Shown: positions 1 through 7,940 of the stretch, piece after piece
Position numbering within the stretch: the first letter of the stretch is position 1
How the letters are laid out: every line of letters begins with the position of its first letter
Source of the DNA: CAYXDO01 sp964463485
GTDB taxonomy: Bacteria > Myxococcota > Kuafuiibacteriia > Kuafuiibacteriales > Kuafuiibacteriaceae
Direction of reading: 5' to 3'
Assembly (NCBI GenBank): GCA_964463485.1
Contig: CAYXDO010000068.1
Coordinates: 1-54,850, forward strand
DNA: 54,850 nucleotides
The notes under the pieces: model-generated
The model's database searches: none
What the model saw: only the letters and a program-made list of their open reading frames with translations
What the model was told of the DNA's origin: nothing
Program-made: the position numbers and the translations under genes

Positions 1-1
1 C

Positions 2-19
2 GGGCACGGGCACGGGCAC
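2..19 (+). repeat. GGGCAC hexamer array, 3 copies
   Basis: Three perfect GGGCAC units are followed by GGCAT and then TTTCGGGAC. The same order (GGGCAC array, GGCAT, TTTCGGAAC) is seen at 52105-52151, so this is one end of a dispersed family and not chance simple sequence. The array may extend beyond the window edge. Confidence 0.85.
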
Positions 20-120
20 GGCATTTTCGGGACCTCGGCGGCTGTCGAGGAGATCGACGACGGTCCGCGCCACGCGCGAACCACTTCGGGAACCCAAGCC
101 GTCGCTCGATGAGTGAGACC

Positions 121-136
121 CTGGCTCGCTAGCCAG
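121..136. other. 6-bp perfect hairpin in non-coding edge region
   Basis: CTGGCT and AGCCAG are perfect inverted arms around a CGCT loop. It lies between the two oppositely oriented hexamer arrays and downstream of the minus-strand gene ending at 260. No T-run follows on either strand, so a Rho-independent terminator is not supported. Apart from this and the repeats, 1-259 holds no gene that I can see. Confidence 0.3.
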
Positions 137-176
137 CCGGTAGCGTCGAAATTCGGCGCGGCTCTGCGAGGACTTC

Positions 177-206
177 GTGCCCGTGCCCGTGCCCGTGCCC
201 GTGCCC
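177..206 (-). repeat. GTGCCC hexamer array, 5 copies (inverted GGGCAC)
   Basis: Five perfect GTGCCC units are the reverse complement of the array at 2-19. The two arrays could pair as an 18-nt stem around about 157 nt. The GGCAT flank seen at 2-24 and 52105-52139 is absent on this side. Confidence 0.85.
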
Positions 207-242
207 GATCCTAATCCTGCCTCGCGATCCTAATCCTGCCTC
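207..242 (+). repeat. 17-nt direct repeat, two copies
   Basis: The unit GATCCTAATCCTGCCTC occurs perfectly at 207-223 and 226-242, with a period of 19 nt. It directly abuts the GTGCCC array and ends 18 nt before the stop codon of the minus-strand gene at 260, so it would lie in that gene's 3' untranslated region. Confidence 0.8.
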
Positions 243-259
243 TAGAGTGATCACCTATG

Positions 260-2749
260 CTACTCCGCCTCTTCGAAGACCACACCCACCACGCCCCGCG
301 CGTCGGCCAAGAAAGTCATACCCCCGACCGTCTGTGCCCCAAGGACTCCCCGGCCTACCGACGAGAATCGATACCCTCCTTCGAGCAGGAAGCGACCGTC
401 GGTGAGGATCGTGAGCTCCCCCGCGGGTCCCCCGAGCGCGATCGGATCTTCGCCGAGGTTCGTCTCGTTCAGCTCCACGGAAGCGAGTCCGTCCGCGCTG
501 TCGTCTCCACTCACGCTCGCACCCATCGAGCGGGTGGTCTCCGCGTTGGTCCCAGGAGCGATCCAAACGCCGCGCAGGCCGAGCTGGAGTCTGTCCCCTG
601 CAACCACCCGAACCGCCGCGAAGTTTGGTGGGTCCTTCGGAAACTCTGCCCGCACGTTCGACGGAACGACATAGGGGAGCCAGAAGGTCTCCGCGCGCGG
701 CCCGCGGGCCGTCGGCAGAATGCGCGCGACGGCGCGGCCGCCGACGGCCCAGGCCACTCCACGCCCGGCATCCAAGTCTACGTAAGCAGCCTCCGTCATG
801 GGTTCCGTCGCCTCAGTCAGCGGGTCGTCGAAAATCAGAGGAATGGGATCGAACGCGCCCCCATTCGACGCCAGAATTTGGCCGGAGTCATCCAGGCCGA
901 CGACCCAGCCGGAGCTCAGTGTCGCGAGCTTGGTGATCGGACGTTCGGTGGGTTGGATGGCGCCCGCAGCGCCGTTCTCTTCGATACTGACCACGAAACC
1001 CTCGCCGTCCACGCTCCCCGACACGAGAAAACCGGTCGAAACCGCAGTTGCAGCGAGAGGCTGAGCTCCTGGAAGGAACGAACCGAGCGGCGTCACCATA
1101 CTCTCGCACCCTCGAGGAGAGAGGCGCACGATGTCTGCGCCGAAGGCCACCACGTCGGACTCGCCCGCCGCCAATCGATACACACCGTCGAGCGAAGGTG
1201 GGCCGAAGACGGGACGGAAAGGGGCGTCGGCCGCTCGAGTCGACAGCGCGGTGGTCGCAAGCTCCGCGATGGAGTGTGCACCGGACACGGCCAATCTTCT
1301 GATCGAAGCCCCGAGCTCCGGGTAGAGAGACTCTGAACCCGCTCGTTCATGGCGCGCGAGGAGCTCTCCGGCGGCCGAGAAGTCGACCACGAGGCCTTCA
1401 CGCAGGGTCAAGCGTGCGAGTCCATCGACCTCACCAGCGGCCGTGCAGCTCGCACCAGGCTCGAAGTGAACGAGCTCGACGGGGATGGGTTGGTCGTCGA
1501 AACTCAGCGGAGCCCTGAAAACGGCCGCTCCTGGCCGATCCGTGCGCGCTCGCGAGCAAAAGAATGCGACATCATCCACCACCGCGATGGAGGCTTCGAA
1601 GGCGTCGTCGAGGTCCAACGGAGCACCCTGATACTGAGTTGGAACCGGACCGCTTCGACATGTCCAAGACCCGTCCGAGCTGCTCCGTACGTAGGGCTCA
1701 GAACCCTCCCCGAGCGCAACGCCCCGTCCGCCAGGCAAGAGAGCGACGTCTACCAACCGTCGAGCGGCGCAGTGGCGCCTGAGCAGCGGCTCTTCGCGAC
1801 ATTCGACTCGACCCCCGAGCCTCGGCCGCGTGCAGGACGCCATCGCCGGCCGCCGCGCACCCGAAGCCGGCGTCGGAACGCCGCCCGCCACATATACGCG
1901 GTCCTCCGACTCGTCGAACCCGAGCGCCGAGGGAAGAAGCTCCGGAATCGCAGAGATGCGGAGAGTTTCGGAGCCGCGAGCGTCGGCAAATCCAATCGTT
2001 CCAAGTTGACCTTGGTCCGAGAACACGACGCCGTCCGAGAGCGCGAGGATCGGTCCGGAATCCGAAGGCCCTGCTGAAGAGAGTACGCTCGGGTGGTGAG
2101 GTGGAATGAGTATGAGGTGTCCAGGAGCGACGGCGGCTGCGTACCCGTTCGAAGCTATCGAAATTCCGTCGATGTGGAAGGCGTCCCTCGGTGCCAAAGG
2201 ACAGCTCCTGAGCCCGTCCAAGGTGATTTCGGGCGCTGGAAACAGCTCGCGCTCCCCTTCACGAACCAGGCGAATCGAGCTCTTGGCGAGCTGAATCAGA
2301 CTCTCTCCCGCCTCGTCCGCCAAGACCAGTGAGTCCGAGAGTCGGTACGCCGCTCCCCGGGATGCCGCCGGGAGTGGACAGCGGTCGCCCGGGCCCAACA
2401 ACAGCGGCCAGTCCAGCGCGCGTGCCCCGCAGCTCGACGGGCCTTCGGCGGTCGAAATTCCGTCGAAGCTCGTCAACTCCGCGCCATTTTGGTCAGTGAG
2501 TCCCCCGGCCTCGAACGAAAACACGACGATCCGGTCGGAAGGATCGACGCCGACTTTGTGAAGCTCCTCGGCAGAGAGGAGCTCCGCGTGCGAAATGTGA
2601 GTCTCCGCCCCGAACGTCACGACTACGGCGCCGGCGGCGGACTCCTCGAGGCGAATCGAAAGGTCGCTGCCGCAAGCGACAGTGGTCCACGCGACGGCGG
2701 TCCGCGCGAGCGCGGGGAGGCTTAGGCACCGCGAAGAAACAACCTGCAT
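260..2749 (-). CDS. Large putative lipoprotein, propeller-like
   Basis: An 829-residue protein with no recognised family. The N-terminus has a short hydrophobic stretch ending in a lipobox-like TTVAC (Cys26), suggesting export and lipid anchoring. The rest is a long series of beta-rich segments (for example DRIVVFSFEAGG, VVAFGADIVRLSP, GWVVGLDDSGQIL) resembling irregular WD or PQQ-type propeller blades, with scattered Cys residues. It starts at an ATG 16 nt after the arginine succinyltransferase stop, so the two are probably co-transcribed. The lipoprotein at 29287-30642 has the same general architecture (lipobox, then DR- or DSI-beta strands and propeller-like repeats) and may be a distant paralogue. 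Its role is unknown; a sensor or binding scaffold at the envelope is only a guess. Confidence 0.75.
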   Translation of the reverse strand: MQVVSSRCLSLPALARTAVAWTTVACGSDLSIRLEESAAGAVVVTFGAETHISHAELLSAEELHKVGVDPSDRIVVFSFEAGGLTDQNGAELTSFDGISTAEGPSSCGARALDWPLLLGPGDRCPLPAASRGAAYRLSDSLVLADEAGESLIQLAKSSIRLVREGERELFPAPEITLDGLRSCPLAPRDAFHIDGISIASNGYAAAVAPGHLILIPPHHPSVLSSAGPSDSGPILALSDGVVFSDQGQLGTIGFADARGSETLRISAIPELLPSALGFDESEDRVYVAGGVPTPASGARRPAMASCTRPRLGGRVECREEPLLRRHCAARRLVDVALLPGGRGVALGEGSEPYVRSSSDGSWTCRSGPVPTQYQGAPLDLDDAFEASIAVVDDVAFFCSRARTDRPGAAVFRAPLSFDDQPIPVELVHFEPGASCTAAGEVDGLARLTLREGLVVDFSAAGELLARHERAGSESLYPELGASIRRLAVSGAHSIAELATTALSTRAADAPFRPVFGPPSLDGVYRLAAGESDVVAFGADIVRLSPRGCESMVTPLGSFLPGAQPLAATAVSTGFLVSGSVDGEGFVVSIEENGAAGAIQPTERPITKLATLSSGWVVGLDDSGQILASNGGAFDPIPLIFDDPLTEATEPMTEAAYVDLDAGRGVAWAVGGRAVARILPTARGPRAETFWLPYVVPSNVRAEFPKDPPNFAAVRVVAGDRLQLGLRGVWIAPGTNAETTRSMGASVSGDDSADGLASVELNETNLGEDPIALGGPAGELTILTDGRFLLEGGYRFSSVGRGVLGAQTVGGMTFLADARGVVGVVFEEAE

Positions 2750-2765
2750 TTTCGCACCCGACGTC

Positions 2766-3863
2766 TTACGTTTCGTCGATCGGAGTCACCCACACGGCCT
2801 GACCAGGGCGGGCCCCGATGGCTCCCGCGAGACTCGGTTCCAACGCAACTCGGTCACCATGAAGCTCGGCCAGACCCATCCCTGCCAAGAAACCGGACGG
2901 ACCCTTGGGACCCCCGCTGGCGGCGATCACGCGCACGTCCGCGGTCGAACTGTGCCGGCCGACGATGAGTCGTTGGGCTCCGGAGACGAGGCGAATCGAG
3001 TCCGTCATGGCTTCGAAGTGAGGCCCGCCGTCGAACGGATCGATCCGCTCCGAATACGTGAATCCAATGGCCTCGAGCATCCGTTTGACGCCCAACGAGC
3101 TGTCGCCGACCGCGCCGATGAGCTTCTGGACGTGCTGGGGGAAGAGCGAGGCGTAAATGGGAGTCTGTGGAAACAGGCTCAGGATGAACTCCTTGTTGCT
3201 TCTCGAGAGCTTGTCGGCGTCCTGGTAGCTCAATCCGGTGAAGTGGCGGCCGAAGCATTCCCATAGCTCGGACTTTCCGTCGGGGGTCAGCGGGGGCATG
3301 AGCTCCGCGATCACCGTGGGCCGGAAGAGCTCGCGATACATCGCGATGAACAAGAATCGGCTGAACGACAGCAACTTACCCAAACCGCGAGATCTCATCG
3401 CTGGATCGAGCACGAGGCCACCGATCTCGGTAGGGCCGCGAAAATTGAATCCGAGGCGGAGGCAAAGGTGGTGAAAGTGGCGATCGAGGGTGATGGAGTA
3501 TCGCTCGTCGGTGAGTACGTCGAAGAAGACGTGAGGCGCGTCTGGGTGTCCGTGTTGCGAGAAGAGCATCGAAGTGCCGGCGATTTGGCCGCTCGTGACT
3601 CCTTGGAGGGCAAACAGATATTGGCGTCGAAAGGGGTCGTCGATCTTGCCGCTGAAGCTGGCTCTGGAAGTCTCCAGGATCTTGCGCAGGGCGGCTTTGT
3701 CATTCGGGAGGTTGACACTGTTGAGATGGCGAGAGAGCTCGTGCAGGGCGTTGAGGTCCTTGGGCGTGGCTTGCCGCACGACAAACGGCTCAGGGGCATT
3801 GGCGGAGGAGTGGACGCTTGGAGCTTCGTCTGCGTGCAAGTTTTTCGGGCGACGGAAGACCAT
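2766..3863 (-). CDS. astA: Arginine N-succinyltransferase
   Basis: Transfers succinyl from succinyl-CoA to the alpha-amino group of arginine (or ornithine), the first step of the AST pathway. Family hallmarks in order: VRQATPKDLNAL at the start of the GNAT-like fold, EIGGLVLDPAMRSRGLGK (acyl-CoA binding loop), FGRHFTGLSYQDADKLS, a second-half FPQTPIYASLFP and VKRMLEAIGFTYSERIDPFDGG, which is diagnostic. At 365 residues it is slightly longer than the usual 340. ATG at 3863 was chosen; an in-frame TTG at 3899 would add 12 residues that are not family-like. No astB, astC, astD or astE lies nearby, so it may act alone or with distant partners. The propeller-like lipoprotein gene follows after 16 nt. 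Confidence 0.93.
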   Translation of the reverse strand: MVFRRPKNLHADEAPSVHSSANAPEPFVVRQATPKDLNALHELSRHLNSVNLPNDKAALRKILETSRASFSGKIDDPFRRQYLFALQGVTSGQIAGTSMLFSQHGHPDAPHVFFDVLTDERYSITLDRHFHHLCLRLGFNFRGPTEIGGLVLDPAMRSRGLGKLLSFSRFLFIAMYRELFRPTVIAELMPPLTPDGKSELWECFGRHFTGLSYQDADKLSRSNKEFILSLFPQTPIYASLFPQHVQKLIGAVGDSSLGVKRMLEAIGFTYSERIDPFDGGPHFEAMTDSIRLVSGAQRLIVGRHSSTADVRVIAASGGPKGPSGFLAGMGLAELHGDRVALEPSLAGAIGARPGQAVWVTPIDET

Positions 3864-4007
3864 CGACCGCAAAGGATCCCAACCGCAACCGCGGCGCAAG
3901 GGCAGGGTGGGGTGGAGTGTCGTCCACGGGTGAGGTCAGGACTCCCCGTTATTTCGATGATTCGTTCGACGGCCTGAGGCGGATCGGCCTTTGCTACCGG
4001 ATAGAGC

Positions 4008-4922
4008 GTGGATAATCTCCGGCGCGGTCACAGCCTCGAGTTCGGTACAGCCGCAGCCCACGAGCCGACCGCACGGGTGCGCTCTTCGCGCTCGATGCCG
4101 TCGGCCACCCCGGCCGATTCCGTGGTCTCGCTGTGGCGCGGGCCCGAGTCCACCGAGCTGCTCGGGGCCTCGGAGCCAAGCGACCCCGCGCATCGCGGGG
4201 CGCCGATCGAGCTGCGAAGCGACGAGTCGCTGGCGGCCGCTCGACGCGCCGCCACCGAAGATCCGAAGGCGGAGTCTCCTTGGCGAATGAAGGCCAAGGA
4301 CGCGTGGTCGGTGCTCAGCGGCGGACCCACGCCCTCGAATGGGACGGTCATGGGCCGCACCATCACCCGGCTCGAGGGGCTGACGACGCCGAGAAAGATC
4401 GCGATCGTGTCGCTGCCCTATGTCGCGGCCGTGGCGCTCGCGTGGCTGTACCTGGGGCGGGACTCGGAATCCGACGTGGCGCAGGTTCCCAGAACCAGCG
4501 CGGTCTACGCCCACCAAGCTGACCCCAACGCGCGGGTCGAAGCGCCCCCGGCTGAGTCGCTCGCATCTCAGGCGCCTGCGCCCGCGGCAGCCATCCCGAT
4601 GCCCACCAAAGCAGATGACCCGCCGCCCCCAGCGACAGCGGCCGTCGATCCCTTCCGCGAGCCTCGGGTTCTGACCATGACGTCGGCGCTGTTCACGCGA
4701 CCGAGCCCAAAGGCCAAGATCGCTGCCGTGATCCCGGTGGGAGCTCGAATCATCGTCTATCCCGAGCTTCCCGCGCCCGACGGTTGGAAGGTCGCGAGGC
4801 TTCCTGGAAAAGAGATCGGCTTCGTGCCTGCAACTCATCTCCAAGGGGCGCCGGACCCACGAGTCGATTCGAAGATCGCTGCGAAATCGAACAAGGCCAA
4901 GCGCAAGCGAAGGGACGTCTGA
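4008..4922 (+). CDS. Membrane-anchored protein with C-terminal SH3-like domain
   Basis: A 304-residue protein starting at GTG, divergent from astA across about 145 nt. Residues 1-120 are polar and low in complexity. A membrane segment lies at about 131-149 (IAIVSLPYVAAVALAWLYL). An Ala/Pro-rich linker (about 155-215) leads to a domain at about 222-275 that looks like a bacterial SH3 fold (VLTMTSALFTRPSPKAK, IPVGARIIVYPE, GWKVARLPGKEIGFVPATHL). The tail is Lys/Arg-rich. With the N-terminus inside, the SH3-like domain would face the periplasm and could bind peptidoglycan or a partner peptide. Topology and function are inference; the exact start is uncertain because RBS signals are weak. Confidence 0.75.
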   Translation: MDNLRRGHSLEFGTAAAHEPTARVRSSRSMPSATPADSVVSLWRGPESTELLGASEPSDPAHRGAPIELRSDESLAAARRAATEDPKAESPWRMKAKDAWSVLSGGPTPSNGTVMGRTITRLEGLTTPRKIAIVSLPYVAAVALAWLYLGRDSESDVAQVPRTSAVYAHQADPNARVEAPPAESLASQAPAPAAAIPMPTKADDPPPPATAAVDPFREPRVLTMTSALFTRPSPKAKIAAVIPVGARIIVYPELPAPDGWKVARLPGKEIGFVPATHLQGAPDPRVDSKIAAKSNKAKRKRRDV

Positions 4923-5008
4923 CACACCCATCGATTCGGGTCGCTTGGGCCAACACCGCCCGATTTTCCGGAAGTGAGTCGGTTCGATCCGATCAATCCC
5001 GGTGCGCC

Positions 5009-5047
5009 CGCGAAGCTTACGCGCAGGCAAGATGCCTGCGCTCCCAG
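5009..5047 (+). repeat. Dispersed hairpin element (GCGCAGGCA-AGA-TGCCTGCGC)
   Basis: A perfect 9-bp inverted repeat, GCGCAGGCA (5021-5029) and TGCCTGCGC (5033-5041) around AGA, is preceded by CGCGAAGCTTAC and followed by TCCCAG. It lies in the gap between the converging genes ending at 4922 and 5063. The same element recurs at 28997-29190. In the reverse strand it reads as AGILPARKLRG-type codons, a string that I recall as common in spurious translations from several phyla. A REP-like mobile or structural element is inferred. Confidence 0.85.
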
Positions 5048-5062
5048 GTCGGATTCGATGGA

Positions 5063-5593
5063 TCAGCGCGCCGACAACGACGCCCGCGCTCGCTCGACCG
5101 CTTTTCTGGCCTCGCGGCTCGAGCCCCTGCCATCTTCGAAGTGACGACTCAGCGTGAGTCGGTACGATCTCATCAAGTCCTCGACGTGTCCGGCCGCTCG
5201 CTCCAACTCTCTCACCGCGACGTCGTCGGTGGCACGATCGAGCGCGCATCGGCCGACGATGCTGGCTCTCTCGGTCTCGAGGGCCGAGATCTTGTTGACC
5301 CATGAGTCTGCGGCCTCAGCCATGTCACCCGCCTCGGAATAGGTACGTCCGGCGAGCTTGCGCGCGCTCTCCTCGAGGCGCAGCAGATCGTCGGCGCAGG
5401 CCCGGAGCGCTCGTGTGTCGACCGTACCCGGCCGCTCGATCGCGGGCATTCGATCGAGCTGAGCGATGATGCCGCGCAACACCAGACCGCAGATCCCCAC
5501 CAACGACGCGGTGAACAGCAAGGCGACCGCGCGGCGATAGGGTCGGTTTTGCTCGTGCTCAGTCCTCGGCGAGGTCTCCGACACGACAGGCAC
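5063..5593 (-). CDS. Small membrane protein with coiled-coil-like region
   Basis: A 176-residue hypothetical protein. One membrane segment lies at about 21-41 (AVALLFTASLVGICGLVL). The remainder is helical and charged (ALRACADDLLRLEESARK, KISALETERASIVG, ELERAAGHVEDLMRSY), consistent with a coiled coil exposed on one side of the membrane. It is the last gene of a minus-strand run that begins with the FHA-GAF-sigma54 activator, starting 18 nt after the preceding lipoprotein gene. No family recognised. The dispersed hairpin element lies 15 nt past its stop. Confidence 0.7.
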   Translation of the reverse strand: MPVVSETSPRTEHEQNRPYRRAVALLFTASLVGICGLVLRGIIAQLDRMPAIERPGTVDTRALRACADDLLRLEESARKLAGRTYSEAGDMAEAADSWVNKISALETERASIVGRCALDRATDDVAVRELERAAGHVEDLMRSYRLTLSRHFEDGRGSSREARKAVERARASLSAR

Positions 5594-5611
5594 GGTGTAT
5601 CACGGCCGTCG

Positions 5612-7219
5612 TCAAGGCGCTCGGTCTGCGAGCAACATCCGAAATGCGCCGCCATCCGCTGACCTCGCCTGTCCGAGGATGGCGGTCCGACCCTCGACCA
5701 CCGCGTACACGCCGATCGTCGCGCCCGAGATGGGCTCTCCACGGCCCCCCACGATTACGCCGCCGAACTCGATTGGACGGGCGAGCTCCACGGGATCGAG
5801 CACCGTGCTCTCGACATCAGGAACCTCGACTACGCGCAGCTCGATAGGCAGGCCATCGCCGAAGATCTTCATCCTCCAACGACCTGGATCCAACGCGAGC
5901 CGGAGGCCTCCGTCGGCCGCGGTGTGGTCACTCAGGACGTCTCCGGCTTCCGATTCGAGCTCGACCTGCGCGTCTGCGATCGCCTGCCCTCCGCGAAGCA
6001 CACGGGACTCGACCAGCACTCGCTTTGCGAGCAGCACTTGCGCGTCGGCGATCATGTCCGAATGGACGGACGAGAGATTCACGAGCTCGTTCGCCGACCT
6101 GAACTCGCTCCGCAACGACGTCCGAACCTCAATCAGATATCGCGCAGCGAGGACCTCGACGAGCTCGTCCGTCTCGGGTGAGACTACGGTCCCGTCGTTC
6201 GAGGTCGTTCCCTCCACTCTCAGAACCTTGAACTCGGGCGCGATCGAGGCGGTGAGCGTGACGCGAGCGCCCAGCACGGGCTCCGGGCCGTTCGCCCCAA
6301 GTCCTAGGACCCGTAGGCGCACCGCTCCACGGGTCTCGGGCAGGCTGTCGTCGAGCGGAATGTCGAGCCGTCGCTCGTCGCCTTCTGCGAGCACGACGAC
6401 CTGCTCGTAGCCCCACGTGGGACCCGCCGCGTCGCGGGGTGCGGCCTTCACCAAAAACGTCGTCTCGTCGGTCTTCGGGAGTACGATCTCGAAGCGACCC
6501 AGCTCGTCCGAGACGGCTTCGGTCGAAGCCAACCCGGACTCGACGGCATACGCCCTCACGCGCACGCCCGCCCGCTTTTGCTCTCGACTCGCTCGCGAAG
6601 TGACCTCGCCTTCGAGCCGAGGGAACTCTCCCGGCAAGATGAATTGCTTCTCCAACCTAGGTCCCGACGAGCTCACGTCCCACTGTCGCACCAACATCCC
6701 GGGTGTGCTCGGATCGAGCGGAACCACGTGAGCTCGATAGCGCCCGGGAGAGAGTGTCAACCGGCCTGGAAGCTCGGGCAACACCAACACGGACGGCTCG
6801 ATCTCGAGGCCGGGCAACCGACCATCGCCGGCCACCGTGACTCTCGCCGCGATCGACTCCCCGACCGCATTCAGCACGATCACACGTTCGAAGACCTGAG
6901 CCTCGGGAAGCACGATCGTCGACGCCGCCCCGATCGCCGAAATCAGCTGCGATCGCGCATAAGGGACCCCTGCGGGCGGAATGATCTCGACATACGCGCT
7001 CGTGAGATTCTCGGGTCGCGCCTTCTCACCGCACGAGTTGAATCCACACTCGAATCCGAGGGGACAATCGGCGTCGGTCGAGCAAGCGAGTCTGGGCGAG
7101 AAGTCTGAAAGCGCCACTTCTTCATCCGAACAACCTGAGATGAGTCCGATCGATGCGCCAAGCGCGAGAAATTGGCGGAGGCGAACATCACGGGTCGCCG
7201 AGCTGAGTATGCTACTCAT
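5612..7219 (-). CDS. Lipoprotein with repeated carboxypeptidase-regulatory-like domains
   Basis: A 535-residue protein. The start is ATG at 7219, which overlaps the upstream stop by 8 nt (ATGAGTAG); longer forms back to 7315 would hide the signal peptide. The signal sequence ends in a lipobox LISGC (Cys30). A small Cys cluster (CSTDADCPLGFECGFNSCG) follows. The body contains several beta-sandwich modules of carboxypeptidase regulatory or Cna-B type: RLEGEVTSRASREQKRAGV with DELGRFEIVLP, RLRVLGLGANGPEPVLGARV, RVLRGGQAIADAQVELESE with DGGLRLALDPG, and GGVIVGGRGEPISGATIGV with DGGAFRML. Such modules usually act as adhesive or scaffold domains on the surface. It is probably outer-membrane anchored and co-expressed with the lipoprotein just upstream. 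Confidence 0.82.
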   Translation of the reverse strand: MSSILSSATRDVRLRQFLALGASIGLISGCSDEEVALSDFSPRLACSTDADCPLGFECGFNSCGEKARPENLTSAYVEIIPPAGVPYARSQLISAIGAASTIVLPEAQVFERVIVLNAVGESIAARVTVAGDGRLPGLEIEPSVLVLPELPGRLTLSPGRYRAHVVPLDPSTPGMLVRQWDVSSSGPRLEKQFILPGEFPRLEGEVTSRASREQKRAGVRVRAYAVESGLASTEAVSDELGRFEIVLPKTDETTFLVKAAPRDAAGPTWGYEQVVVLAEGDERRLDIPLDDSLPETRGAVRLRVLGLGANGPEPVLGARVTLTASIAPEFKVLRVEGTTSNDGTVVSPETDELVEVLAARYLIEVRTSLRSEFRSANELVNLSSVHSDMIADAQVLLAKRVLVESRVLRGGQAIADAQVELESEAGDVLSDHTAADGGLRLALDPGRWRMKIFGDGLPIELRVVEVPDVESTVLDPVELARPIEFGGVIVGGRGEPISGATIGVYAVVEGRTAILGQARSADGGAFRMLLADRAP

Positions 7220-7940
7220 TGCGACACTCCGGGAGCTCGGGCCGCGCACACACATGGCTCGGATGGAAATGCACCGTCCAACGAGTCTCCACGACCGCGT
7301 GATCGGCCACGCCATCGTCGTCGGGGTCGTCGTCGATCAGCGAGAGCCCGCGCGTCGCCGTGTCCGCTCGAAGAAATCGCGGTGCGTCGGTGACCAACAG
7401 CGACAGTGAGTGTCCGGTCGTCTCGTCACGCGAGACGAAGTCCGATATGTTGATTCGACAAAAGGCCTTTCGAGGAGAGCCCCCGCGTCCGAGAGGCTGA
7501 GTAGGTCCGACCGCGCGCTCGAAGAGCGTGTCCGCGTCGGCGACGCAACGAAACACGAGCTCGTCATCGTCGAGATCGGTCACGCACACGGCGACGTCGA
7601 TCGAGGAACACTCCGCGCTCGGCGTAGGCCGAGCTTCGATCACACTCGTGGCGGGTCCCACGTCGGTAGGATCGATCACCGGCGGATAGTTGAAGAGCTC
7701 AGGCTCCAACCGACCTTCCGGGCCGAACAAACATCCCATGGCGCTCATACTCAGAGCAGATATCGTGCCGATGTGTAATATTCCGAGAAGTCGTGGGATT
7801 CCAAAGAGCTCTCGCGGCTGGTGGAAGCCCGGCTCGGACACGGACGTCACTCTGCTTCCCCGGCCGCTGGAGTCGTATCGACGTGGCCGCGGTCCCTTCG
7901 ACGCGGCGCCAGCATGAGGCGAAGAAGTCATCGGGCCCAT
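7212..7940 (-). CDS. Putative lipoprotein coupled to the sigma-54 activator gene
   Basis: A 242-residue protein with a lipobox MSAMGC (Cys70) after a hydrophobic run (LLGILHIGTISALSMSAMG). The ATG at 7940 overlaps the upstream stop by one base (TGATG), a strong coupling signal, but it gives an unusually long 50-residue polar leader before the signal core. A later start, such as a GTG at Val31, would give a more normal signal peptide. The mature part is acidic, with a DDDPDDDG run that may bind Ca2+ and paired Cys residues (CSSIDVAVCVTD, FRCVAD, AFCRI, HVCARPELPEC). No family recognised. Its 3' end overlaps the next lipoprotein gene by 8 nt. Confidence 0.75.
   Translation of the reverse strand: MGPMTSSPHAGAASKGPRPRRYDSSGRGSRVTSVSEPGFHQPRELFGIPRLLGILHIGTISALSMSAMGCLFGPEGRLEPELFNYPPVIDPTDVGPATSVIEARPTPSAECSSIDVAVCVTDLDDDELVFRCVADADTLFERAVGPTQPLGRGGSPRKAFCRINISDFVSRDETTGHSLSLLVTDAPRFLRADTATRGLSLIDDDPDDDGVADHAVVETRWTVHFHPSHVCARPELPECRNE

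Noticed and set aside
3936..5303. Open 455-codon frame on the minus strand
   Set aside because: Antisense to the SH3-like gene and reads through the hairpin repeat; no start signal or coherent domain.
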